In this document: positions 18,152 through 25,524 of the stretch, one piece after another
Layout: every line of letters starts with the position of its first letter
Numbering within the stretch: the first letter of the stretch is position 1
Source of the DNA: Myxococcales bacterium
GTDB taxonomy: Bacteria; Myxococcota_A; Polyangia; Polyangiales; Polyangiaceae
Direction: 5' to 3'
DNA length: 64,000 bases
Assembly: GCA_016703425.1 (NCBI GenBank)
Contig: JADJCA010000016.1
Coordinates: 124,001-188,000, forward strand
Made by a program: the position numbers and the translations under genes
Notes under the pieces: generated by a model
Seen by the model: only the letters and a program-made list of their open reading frames with translations
Told to the model about the DNA's origin: nothing
Databases searched by the model: none

Positions 18152-19549
18152 TCACGCGTCGTCCGCGACGCCGTCGAGCTTTCGGTAGATCGTCCGCGTC
18201 GAAATGCCCAGGAGCTGCGCGGCGAGCGACTTGTCCCCTTTCGTAAAACGCAAGGTCTCGCGGATGACGCGCAGCTCGATCTGATCGAGCGGCGTGCCCA
18301 CGGGAAACGAGAAGCTCTCCGCCGCTTGAGGCGTGGCCTTGGCGATCGACTCGGGCAGGTCGAGCTCCGTCAGCGTATCGCTCCGCGAGAGGACGACGGC
18401 TCGCTCGATGACGTTCTCGAGCTCGCGCACGTTGCCTGGCCAGCTGTAGTCGAGGAGCTTGTCGAGCGCGGGCCGCGCAACGGTCAGGCGAGCCTTGCCG
18501 TTTTTCGCGCAATACATGCCGACGAAGTGATCGACGAGCAGGGGCACGTCCTCACGACGCGCGCGGAGCGGCGGTGCGGTGATGGCGATGACGTTGAGTC
18601 GATAGAAGAGGTCCTCGCGGAAGCGGCCCGCCTGGACTTCCGCCGACAGATCGCGGTTCGTGGCCGCGACGATGCGCGCGTCGGCGCGGACAGTGCTTCC
18701 GCCGAGCGGCTCGTATTCGCCTTCCTGCAACACGCGGAGCAGCTTCACCTGCACCTGCGGCGACAGCTCGCCGATCTCGTCCAAGAAGAGCGTGCCAGTG
18801 CTGGCTTTGGCGAAACGTCCGTCCTTCTTGGCGATGGCGCCAGTGAACGCGCCCCGCTCGTGACCGAAGAGCTCGCTCTCAAGGATCGTCTCGGGGATCG
18901 CCGCGCAGTTGACGGCCACGAAGGGACCGCTGCGGCGCCCGCTGCGCTCATGGATGCTGCGCGCCAAGAGCTCCTTGCCGGTCCCGCTCTCGCCGAGCAC
19001 CAGCACCGTCGCGTTGCTCGGCGCCGCCTGCGTGGCGATCTCGATGACCCGTCGCCAGGCGGGGGAGCTACCGATGGCTTCTCGTTTCGTGAGCAGCTGA
19101 ATTTCGTTCTTGAGCGAGCGGTTCTCGGCGAGCAGTCGCCCGCGCTCGGCAGCCTTGCGCACGCTCTTGACGATGGTGAGGCGCTTCAGCGGCTTCTCCA
19201 CGAAGTCGTAGGCGCCTTCCCGCATGGCGCTGACGGCCGACTCGACGGTGCCGTAAGCCGTCATCAGGACCACCTCCACGTCGGGCGCGACCTGCTTGAC
19301 GGCGCGGAGGAGCTCGAGCCCCGTGGTGCCGGGCATCATGAGGTCCGTCAAGACGACGTGGACCCGATGCGTGCGAAGCACCTCGAGCGCGTGTTTCGCG
19401 TCGGTCGCGACGAGCACGCGCATTCCCTCACGCGCGAAGATGCGCTCGAGGGACTCGACGTTCGACCGCTCGTCGTCGACGACGAGAACCGAGATGTCCG
19501 GGTCCGCCGGCGCCACATTGACAGGGTTTGACGACATGTTGTCAGGCAC
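18152..19549 (-). CDS. Sigma-54-dependent response regulator (NtrC family)
   Basis: The 465-residue protein has three domains. The receiver domain (about 20-135) carries the acidic DDE cluster, phosphoacceptor D69 in LTDLMMPG and K119. The AAA+ domain (about 158-390) has Walker A GESGTGKE (186-193), the sigma-54 contact loop GAFTGA (233-238) and Walker B LFLDEIG (254-260). The Fis-type HTH (about 420-465) ends KSLAAQLLGISTRTIYRKL. It would activate sigma-54 promoters after phosphorylation by an unlinked histidine kinase; no kinase gene is adjacent. The start is GTG 19549 or ATG 19537, both inside a palindrome. Its position directly upstream of the gsp operon suggests, but does not prove, that it controls secretion. 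Confidence 0.93.
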   Translation of the reverse strand: MPDNMSSNPVNVAPADPDISVLVVDDERSNVESLERIFAREGMRVLVATDAKHALEVLRTHRVHVVLTDLMMPGTTGLELLRAVKQVAPDVEVVLMTAYGTVESAVSAMREGAYDFVEKPLKRLTIVKSVRKAAERGRLLAENRSLKNEIQLLTKREAIGSSPAWRRVIEIATQAAPSNATVLVLGESGTGKELLARSIHERSGRRSGPFVAVNCAAIPETILESELFGHERGAFTGAIAKKDGRFAKASTGTLFLDEIGELSPQVQVKLLRVLQEGEYEPLGGSTVRADARIVAATNRDLSAEVQAGRFREDLFYRLNVIAITAPPLRARREDVPLLVDHFVGMYCAKNGKARLTVARPALDKLLDYSWPGNVRELENVIERAVVLSRSDTLTELDLPESIAKATPQAAESFSFPVGTPLDQIELRVIRETLRFTKGDKSLAAQLLGISTRTIYRKLDGVADDA

Positions 19550-19562
19550 ACGTCAACATGTC
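19533..19562. promoter_or_regulatory. Inverted repeat over the start of the NtrC-type gene
   Basis: GACATGTTG (19533-19541) and CAACATGTC (19554-19562) are perfect 9-bp inverted arms with 12 bp between them. The repeat covers both possible start codons of the regulator gene (19549 and 19537) and lies in the divergent region shared with the isochorismatase-like gene. It could be an operator for autoregulation or an mRNA hairpin at the start; I see no stronger evidence. Confidence 0.35.
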
Positions 19563-19635
19563 ACAACGAATGCCATTCGGTCAAGGCGCGGTCGCGTGCG
19601 GCCGGTGCAGGCCTCGCAACTTGCTAGAAGGGGGG

Positions 19636-20196
19636 ATGCTGGAACGCCTGGACCCGCGCCGTTCGCTCCTCCTCGTCGTCGATGTTCAAGAGCGGCTTGC
19701 CGCCGCCATGGCGCCGGACGCCCTCGGACGGACCACGCGAAACGTTGGCATCCTGCTCGAGACGTCGCGGATTCTCGGAGCCGCCGTTGTGGCGACGGAG
19801 CAGTACCCAAAGGGGCTGGGCCCCACCGTGGCGTCCGTCGCCGAGCACCTCACGGCGCGGGCCATCACGCCCATCGCGAAGACGACCTTCGACGCGCTCG
19901 GTGAGCCCGCAGTCGGTGCGGCGCTCGTGAAAGCCGCGCCGCTCTACGTCGTGGTCGCCGGCATGGAGGCGCACGTCTGCGTGTACCAAACCGTGCGCGA
20001 GCTCTTGCGGAGGCGGCTCCGCGTCGTGGTGGCCATGGACGCGGTGGCCTCCCGGACGGAAGACAACCGCGCCGCGGGTCTCGCCTTGGCGAGCCGAGCC
20101 GGAGCCGCCCTCATGCCCACCGAGACCATCGTGTTCGATTGGCTCGAGCGCGCCGGGACCGACGAGTTCCGGGCCGTGTCCAAGCTCGTGCGCTAG
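19636..20196 (+). CDS. Isochorismatase-family hydrolase
   Basis: The 186-residue product has the cysteine-hydrolase triad: D16 in LLLVVDVQER, K82 in PIAKTTFDAL and C115 in GMEAHVCVYQT, with the usual spacing. The family includes isochorismatases, nicotinamidases and YcaC-like proteins; YcaC-like members of this size are mostly uncharacterised. Longer in-frame starts exist, but ATG 19636 has a strong AAGGGGGG ribosome site directly upstream and yields the normal family length. It is transcribed divergently from the NtrC-type gene. Substrate not predictable. Confidence 0.88.
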   Translation: MLERLDPRRSLLLVVDVQERLAAAMAPDALGRTTRNVGILLETSRILGAAVVATEQYPKGLGPTVASVAEHLTARAITPIAKTTFDALGEPAVGAALVKAAPLYVVVAGMEAHVCVYQTVRELLRRRLRVVVAMDAVASRTEDNRAAGLALASRAGAALMPTETIVFDWLERAGTDEFRAVSKLVR

Positions 20197-20223
20197 CGCG
20201 CAACGCCGGTTCGCGCGCTGGCG

Positions 20224-20673
20224 CTATGCGCCGAGGCGGAGGCGCACGGAAGCGAGCGTGCGCTTCACGTCGGCCCTCAGATCGCATCGGGAGAGGCCGC
20301 GCCCAATCTCGCGGTCGTCGCTGTCGTAGAGGGAGAACCTGAGATCCGTCACGACCTCGAGCGGGCGCAGCGGGTGTGGTTCGCGTTGTCCGCGAAGGCG
20401 GTACGCCCGGGCGTCGTTGCCGACAAACGACAGGTCGTAGGGGATGCGCTTCTCCCGGCGGAGGCGAACGCGCAGCGTGCCTTGCACGGCGGAGCTGTCG
20501 GCGAGGCCTTCCAGCAAGACGGTGCCGCTCACTTCGGCGAGGCCCTCGCCGGCGTCGCGCAGCGTGCGGAAGCAAACCACCAGGTGCAGATCGCAGGACC
20601 GCTCCAGCAGCGGATTGTCGATGAGATGATACGAGCCGCGGAACGTCTCCTTGTAGAGGAGCCCGAGCCTCAC
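20224..20673 (-). CDS. Conserved protein resembling the small domain attached to some GMC oxidoreductases
   Basis: This 149-residue soluble protein begins MRLGLLYKETFRGSYHL and is beta-rich: VSGTVLLEGLADSSAVQGTL, then IPYDLSFVGNDARAYRLRG, then TDLRFSLYDSD. The order 'SGTV - short G-rich loop - Y.L.F.g..gr.Y.l.G' resembles an accessory domain I have seen beside GMC oxidoreductases and some hydrolases, here standing alone. This is a pattern impression, not a firm family assignment. It starts at GTG 20673, overlapping the stop of the ferredoxin gene by GTGA, so the two are probably co-translated. Confidence 0.6.
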   Translation of the reverse strand: MRLGLLYKETFRGSYHLIDNPLLERSCDLHLVVCFRTLRDAGEGLAEVSGTVLLEGLADSSAVQGTLRVRLRREKRIPYDLSFVGNDARAYRLRGQREPHPLRPLEVVTDLRFSLYDSDDREIGRGLSRCDLRADVKRTLASVRLRLGA

Positions 20674-21008
20674 GGCGTTCCCGCACGATCCACGCGGCCG
20701 TCATGGACCACGAGCCGCTCGACCACGCGGCCGTCGGCGAGGGCTTGGGCCAGCTCGGTCACGTCATCGAGGGTTACCCTGCCGTAGGTGACGTGCGCGG
20801 GCTCGCACGCGATGCTCACGCCTTCCTCGCAGAGATCGAGGCAGCTCGACGAGCATGCGCGAACGGACTTGTGGACTCCTAGGCGCAAGAGCTCCTCCTT
20901 GAGCTTCTTGACCACTTGCTCGGCGCCCTTTTGTGCACAGGAGCCCTTTGGGTTTCCTTCTTCGCGACGATTGGTGCAGACGAAGAGATACCGCTCGCGA
21001 TGGGGCAT
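20670..21008 (-). CDS. Thioredoxin-like [2Fe-2S] ferredoxin
   Basis: The 112-residue product has the four cysteines of the thioredoxin-like ferredoxin fold: C in RYLFVCTNRR, C in GSCAQKGAE, and two in ACSSSCLDLCEEG with further Cys nearby, followed by VTYGRVTLDDV. The NuoE-like family binds a [2Fe-2S] cluster and transfers electrons or delivers iron-sulfur clusters. ATG 21008 (MPHRERYLF) gives the normal family length; upstream in-frame residues do not look coding. It shares an operon with the small protein at 20224. Confidence 0.85.
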   Translation of the reverse strand: MPHRERYLFVCTNRREEGNPKGSCAQKGAEQVVKKLKEELLRLGVHKSVRACSSSCLDLCEEGVSIACEPAHVTYGRVTLDDVTELAQALADGRVVERLVVHDGRVDRAGTP

Positions 21009-21155
21009 GGCGCAGTCAGCATGCAACGGACTCCTGATGGCCACCAGCCTTTGATGCACCTGCGGCGACATGTTCCGGCGATCGCTGGGACGCCGCCGCG
21101 AGAAGATGGCAATGACCGGTTCATGATGCGGAAGGCTTCGGGTAGGCTCGCGCCC

Positions 21156-22076
21156 ATGGTCGCCCGCCATGCCGCCACCTCGCGACGGCTCTCGCTCGTG
21201 GCGCTCGTTCTCGCGGGCTGTGCCGGCGTTGACCAGATGCCCTCGTCGCCGCCGTCGCCGCCGCCGCTGCCGCGCCTAGCCGCGATCGACGTGGCGATCC
21301 CGGACGCGGCGGCGTCGGAGGCCGAATCGGCGCCCGAGTTGCCGGTCCTCCTCCTCGCGGGGAGTCCCATCGCCGATCCGGCGCCGGTGGCAGCGTTGAA
21401 GTTCACGGCTCCAAAGAGCGGGCAGGTGCTTCCCAGCGCGACGGCCTCCGACGCCACCGTCAAGTTCGACGTCCGCAACGCGCCGGCCGGCGCAACGATT
21501 CGCCTGGTGCTCGACGGTCGCCCCGCCAAGACGCACGCCGACCTGCGCGAGCCCATCCGCCTCGGCGACCTCGCGAGGACGCCCCTCGGCGAAGGGCACC
21601 ACGTCTTGGTGGCCTGCCTCGCGCGGACATCCGGCGAGTCTCTGAAGGGCCGCGACGCTCACGCTATCGTCGAATTTCACGTCGGGAAGAAGACCCCGGC
21701 GAGCGTGGACTTCAAGAAGCCCTACCTCGTGCTCCTTCAACCGGCGGACACGTATTCCTCGGAGGACGCCAGCGACGTGCCCGTCGACGCGCTGGTCATC
21801 GCGAGCGGCGAAAAGAAGCATCGCGTGACCTACCGCCTCGAGGGGCCGGGCATCGAGGCGCCGCTGCGGGCAACCGCGGGCCCCGAGACGCCGCACGCTG
21901 CGAAAAACCTACGCCCCGGCGCCTACACGCTACGCGCGGAGATCCTTGGCGACGACGGCAAGGCGCTCACAGCGCCCTCGAGCGTGGTGACGCGGGCGAT
22001 CACTGTCACGGAAACGGCAACCTCCCAGGCGCCCCGTGGCGACGCCGGTCCAGCCGGCCGCGGAGCGCGTCCCTAG
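21156..22076 (+). CDS. Predicted lipoprotein of unknown function
   Basis: The product (306 aa) has a signal peptide with lipobox LVLAGC (about residues 17-22) and an Ala/Pro/Ser linker, then a beta-rich body with two Ig-like stretches (VKFDVRNAPAGATIRLVLDG; HRVTYRLEGPGIEAPL). It is probably anchored in a membrane facing the periplasm. ATG 21156 places the signal peptide correctly; upstream ATGs in the same frame add no signal character. No enzymatic motif is visible. Confidence 0.7.
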   Translation: MVARHAATSRRLSLVALVLAGCAGVDQMPSSPPSPPPLPRLAAIDVAIPDAAASEAESAPELPVLLLAGSPIADPAPVAALKFTAPKSGQVLPSATASDATVKFDVRNAPAGATIRLVLDGRPAKTHADLREPIRLGDLARTPLGEGHHVLVACLARTSGESLKGRDAHAIVEFHVGKKTPASVDFKKPYLVLLQPADTYSSEDASDVPVDALVIASGEKKHRVTYRLEGPGIEAPLRATAGPETPHAAKNLRPGAYTLRAEILGDDGKALTAPSSVVTRAITVTETATSQAPRGDAGPAGRGARP

Positions 22077-22489
22077 GCTGGGCTGGCCCACGAAGGGCTC
22101 TCCTCTCGTTGACGAGCTGCTCGGCAAACGCTAAGACGAGGAGGTTATGAGCGCCTCCCTCGATTTCACGTGCGCAGCGACGACCACGGCCAGCTCGACG
22201 ACGAGCTGCAAGCCGGTCGACCGTTGCCAGCCGTGCGATCGAATGTTCGTACGGCTGCCGGGCAATACGCCGGCGTGCCGCATCGGCTGACGCGCCTCTG
22301 GCGAGAACAACGCGCCCGGCAACGCGGCGCGAACGCGCGGTGAGCTCGGGGCTCGAGCCTCGAGCCGCGGTTTGCGTGGCTGATCGCCTGGGGCCGTGCA
22401 GCGGCGGCGCCCACGACGGCGGCGCCTAGCGCCGCCCCCACTTCTTTCCCGACGTCGCTCGCCTTCGCGAGCTTCAGGAGAACCAACAA
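22077..22489. other. 413-bp region with no confident gene
   Basis: Two short plus-strand frames are open here. One (ATG 22147 to 22290, 47 aa, with GAGGAGG just upstream) is Cys/Thr-rich. The other (GTG 22170 to 22343, 57 aa) has Arg-rich helical character (RTAAGQYAGVPHRLTRLWRE). They overlap in different frames, so at most one is real, and an indel could even join them. I see no RNA gene or repeat. Confidence 0.3.
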
Positions 22490-23979
22490 ATGGACACCAT
22501 CGAGCTCATCAAACAAAAGGGACACCGATTGAAACGGTGGGTCGCCCACGCGGCCCATGGAGCGCGCGCGCGCATAGGCCTCGCCGGGCGACCTAGTGAC
22601 ACGGGTGTGCGCGCCTACGCGCAAACACGGCGCGAGCTTCTGACGCTCGCACTGCCGATCGCCGGCGCGATGGCAGGTGAGGTTGCTCTCGGACTTGTCG
22701 ACACCAAGCTCGTGGCGGGGCTTGGCCCCGCGGCGCTCGGCGGCGTCGGTCTGGGAATGACCGTGCTCTACCTCTTCTACGCCGTCGTCTTTGGCATCCT
22801 GCGCGGCATCAAGGTGCGAGCCGCTCACGCCATCGGTGAGGGTCGCCCCAAGGACGCACGACGCTACGCCGAAGCGGGCGTGCTCATCGGGCTGGTCTTG
22901 GGCTCCTCGGCGTTCATCTTCGGCCGAAACCCCGGCCCCGTGCTCGCGTGGCTCGGGGCTGACGAAGCGATACGCGAGCCGGCGGCTCAATTCCTCGGAG
23001 CCATCACCTGGGGCGCGCCAGCAACCTGCGCCGTCAACGCGTTCATCCAACACCGACAGGCCATCGGCGATGCGCGAACACCGCTCATCGTCGGCCTCAC
23101 GGGCAACCTCTGGAACGCCGTCTTCGGTTACGCGCTGATCTACGGAAAGTGGGGGCTGCCGGCGCTCGGAGTGGCCGGCAGCGGCTACGCCACCGCCGTG
23201 ACGGAGGCGCTTGAGCTCGTGTGGCTCGGCGCGTTGTTCCTTCGGGAAGAGCGCGGCGGCGCCACAGCGGGGCTCGACCTCGCGCGCGCCACACGCGAGG
23301 TCTGTGAGGTCGGCGTTCCAACGGGGCTCCACTTCGGCGCCGAGCTGCTCGCCTTTGCAACCTTCACTCTCATCCTGGGAAGCCTCGGCAGTCGCGAGAT
23401 CGCCGCGCACCAGATCGCGATGGCGATCATCCGCGCGTCGTTTCTTCCAGGCATCGCCGTGGGGAAGCGGCCTCCGTCCTCGTGGCGAGGGCGCTCGGTG
23501 CGAGAAACCTTGGCGAGGCGGACCGGGTGACCAAAGCCGCGCTCGCGCTCGCCATGGCCTTCATGGCGACTTGCGGCGTGATCTTCGCGGCCTTCGGTGC
23601 AGAGCTCGCAGGCGTCTTCACCAACGCGAGCGGCGTTCTCGAGGTCACGCGTCGGCTCCTCCTCGTGGCCGCCGTCTTCCAGGTGTTCGACGCCGCGAAC
23701 ATCGTCCTTCGCTCGGCGCTACGCGGCGCGAAGGACGTGCGCTTCGTCGCGGCCGTCGGCGTCACGATCGTTTGGACCTGCATCCCCGGCAGCGCCTGGC
23801 TCTTCGGTCGCCAGTTGGGTTACGGCGCCATGGGAGGTTGGTTCGGCTTCGTTCTCGAGACGCTCCTCGCCTCCACGGTGCTGATGTGGCGCTACCGGCG
23901 AGGCTCATGGCGGCGACGCTACGAGGACGCCGCGCAATCGAAGGCGGTGACGCCGCTGCAAGCGGCGGCGGCCGAGTAA
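22490..23979 (+). pseudogene. MATE-family efflux transporter, frameshifted in a G run
   Basis: The first frame (22490 to about 23460) encodes RELLTLALPIAGAMAGEVALGLVDTKLVAG and later SFLPGIAVG, typical MATE segments. The second frame continues EAASVLVARALGARNLGEADRV and ends after the last membrane segments at 23979. Adding one G to the GGGG run at 23461-23464 joins them as GIAVG-EAASVL, a classic MATE junction. MATE proteins export cationic drugs or metabolites using Na+ or H+ gradients. A single homopolymer deletion, probably a consensus error, breaks an otherwise full-length (~496 aa) gene. Confidence 0.85.
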
Positions 23980-24071
23980 CGCGCGTTCGCGACTCGAGAG
24001 ACGTGCCTCTCGGGTCGCGCTCGCGCGGCGCGAGGGCGTGGTGACGGACCTGTTGCCGCCGCCGGGGCCAC

Positions 24072-24680
24072 ATGGAACACGTCGCCACCGTGAAGCGTCT
24101 CGTCGCGGGGGTCTTCGTTGGCGGCGCTTCCTCGCGCATGGGGCAGCCCAAAGGGCTCTTGCCTGCCCCGTCTGGCGGATCGCTCGTCGAGCGAACACTC
24201 GCGATGTGCCGCGACCTCGGAGCGGACGTGGTGTTGCTCGGCGCGCGCCCCGAATACGAAAGCCTCGGCGTCACGGTGCTCGCCGACCGATTCGTCGGCA
24301 TCGGCCCGTTGGCGGGCGTCGAGTCGCTCTTGCGGCTCGCCGCGACCGACGGCGCAGTGGCTCTCACCTGCCCCTGCGACATGCCCTACCTGCCGGCGGC
24401 GCTGCTTGTGCGCTTGCTCGAGAGCGCTCCCGAGGCCCAGGCGGTTGCGGTGCGCCGCGCCGATGGCCGCGTCGAGCCGCTCTTGGCCCGCTACGACGCA
24501 GCGCGTTGCCTAGCACCGATCACGGCTCGCGCCGAAGGTGCGGCGCGCGGCGAATCAGGCGCCGTCTGGCGCGCCCTGGTGGATCTCGGCGCCGCGTACC
24601 TCGACGTCACGGAAGGCGACGAGGACGCCCTATCAGACTGGGACACCCCGGAAGACGTCTTGTCACGTTCGCGGCCTTGA
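24072..24680 (+). CDS. mobA: Molybdenum cofactor guanylyltransferase MobA
   Basis: MobA attaches GMP to molybdopterin to form the bis-MGD precursor used by DMSO-reductase-family enzymes. The 202-residue product has the signature FVGGASSRMGQPKG (16-28), the GTP-binding loop of this nucleotidyltransferase family, and PLAGVESLL and LTCPCDMPYL further on. It leads the fdhD - YdeP-type oxidoreductase cluster, which needs exactly this cofactor. The gap to fdhD is only 16 nt. Confidence 0.9.
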   Translation: MEHVATVKRLVAGVFVGGASSRMGQPKGLLPAPSGGSLVERTLAMCRDLGADVVLLGARPEYESLGVTVLADRFVGIGPLAGVESLLRLAATDGAVALTCPCDMPYLPAALLVRLLESAPEAQAVAVRRADGRVEPLLARYDAARCLAPITARAEGAARGESGAVWRALVDLGAAYLDVTEGDEDALSDWDTPEDVLSRSRP

Positions 24681-24696
24681 GTGACGCTGAGCGTCC

Positions 24697-25524
24697 ATGC
24701 GAAGCGGCGTTACGACGCGACCCATCGTCGCCTATTCGGGCCACCCGCACGGTGCGATACGGCGAGAGGACGCTGTGGCCGTCGAAGGTCCGCTGGAGAT
24801 TCGCGTCGACGACGTGCCCGTGAGCCTTACGATGCGGACGCCGGGCCACGACGACGAGTTGGCCGTCGGCTTCTTGGTTTCGGAGGGCGTCGTGGGGGCT
24901 CGCGCGGACGTCTTGAGCCTCGAGCGCACGGGCCGCGACGACAGCGTTGTTCTGATCACGCTCAGCGAGCAGCGACGCCCCAGGCTCGCGAAACTGCTGC
25001 GCTACTTCACGACGAGCTCGGCCTGCGGCGTCTGTGGGCGAGCTTCCGCCGTGGCGCTGCGCCGCGGCGACGACGGCCCCGTGGAGCTGGACGACGCCAT
25101 ACGCATTGAGGCCGATACCATCGTGACGTTGCCCTCGAAGCTCCGGCAGGCGCAGGGACTCTTCGACGCCACCGGCGGCATGCCCGCGGCCGCGCTCTTC
25201 GACGAGAGCGGCACCCTCGTGCTCGTTCGTGAAGACGTGGGCCGACACAACGCCGTCGACAAGCTTATCGGCGAGCGACGTCTACGAGATGCCTTGCCGC
25301 TCACGGGTGCGATCCTGTTGGTCACGAGCCGCGCGAGCTACGAGATCGTCCAGAAAGCTGGCGTCGCACGCATTCCCATAGTGCTCGCCGTTGGCGCCCC
25401 ATCCAGCCTGGCCATCGATCTCGCCGACGAGCTGGGCATCACGCTCGCGGCCTTCGTTCGCGACGGACGCTTCAACGTTTATTGCGGCGCCGAGCGGATC
25501 CGCGGCCTCGGAGCGGACGCATGA
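24697..25524 (+). CDS. fdhD: Formate dehydrogenase accessory sulfurtransferase FdhD
   Basis: FdhD transfers sulfur from IscS to the molybdenum cofactor before insertion into formate dehydrogenase-type enzymes. The 275-residue protein shows PVSLTMRTPGHDDELAVGFL, the catalytic CxxC in SSACGVCG (C110, C113), VREDVGRHNAVDKLIG and SRASYEIVQKA, all conserved in FdhD. Its stop overlaps the next gene by ATGA, so it should be co-translated with the enzyme it matures. Confidence 0.95.
   Translation: MRSGVTTRPIVAYSGHPHGAIRREDAVAVEGPLEIRVDDVPVSLTMRTPGHDDELAVGFLVSEGVVGARADVLSLERTGRDDSVVLITLSEQRRPRLAKLLRYFTTSSACGVCGRASAVALRRGDDGPVELDDAIRIEADTIVTLPSKLRQAQGLFDATGGMPAAALFDESGTLVLVREDVGRHNAVDKLIGERRLRDALPLTGAILLVTSRASYEIVQKAGVARIPIVLAVGAPSSLAIDLADELGITLAAFVRDGRFNVYCGAERIRGLGADA

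Noticed and set aside
22147..22290. 47-residue Cys-rich small gene with GAGGAGG
   Set aside because: Spacing from the ribosome site to the ATG is too short, composition is Thr/Ser repeats, and a competing frame overlaps it; left as part of the unassigned region.
22166..23410. 414-codon minus-strand ORF opposite the first MATE gene
   Set aside because: The plus strand encodes recognisable MATE segments; the antisense frame has no motif.
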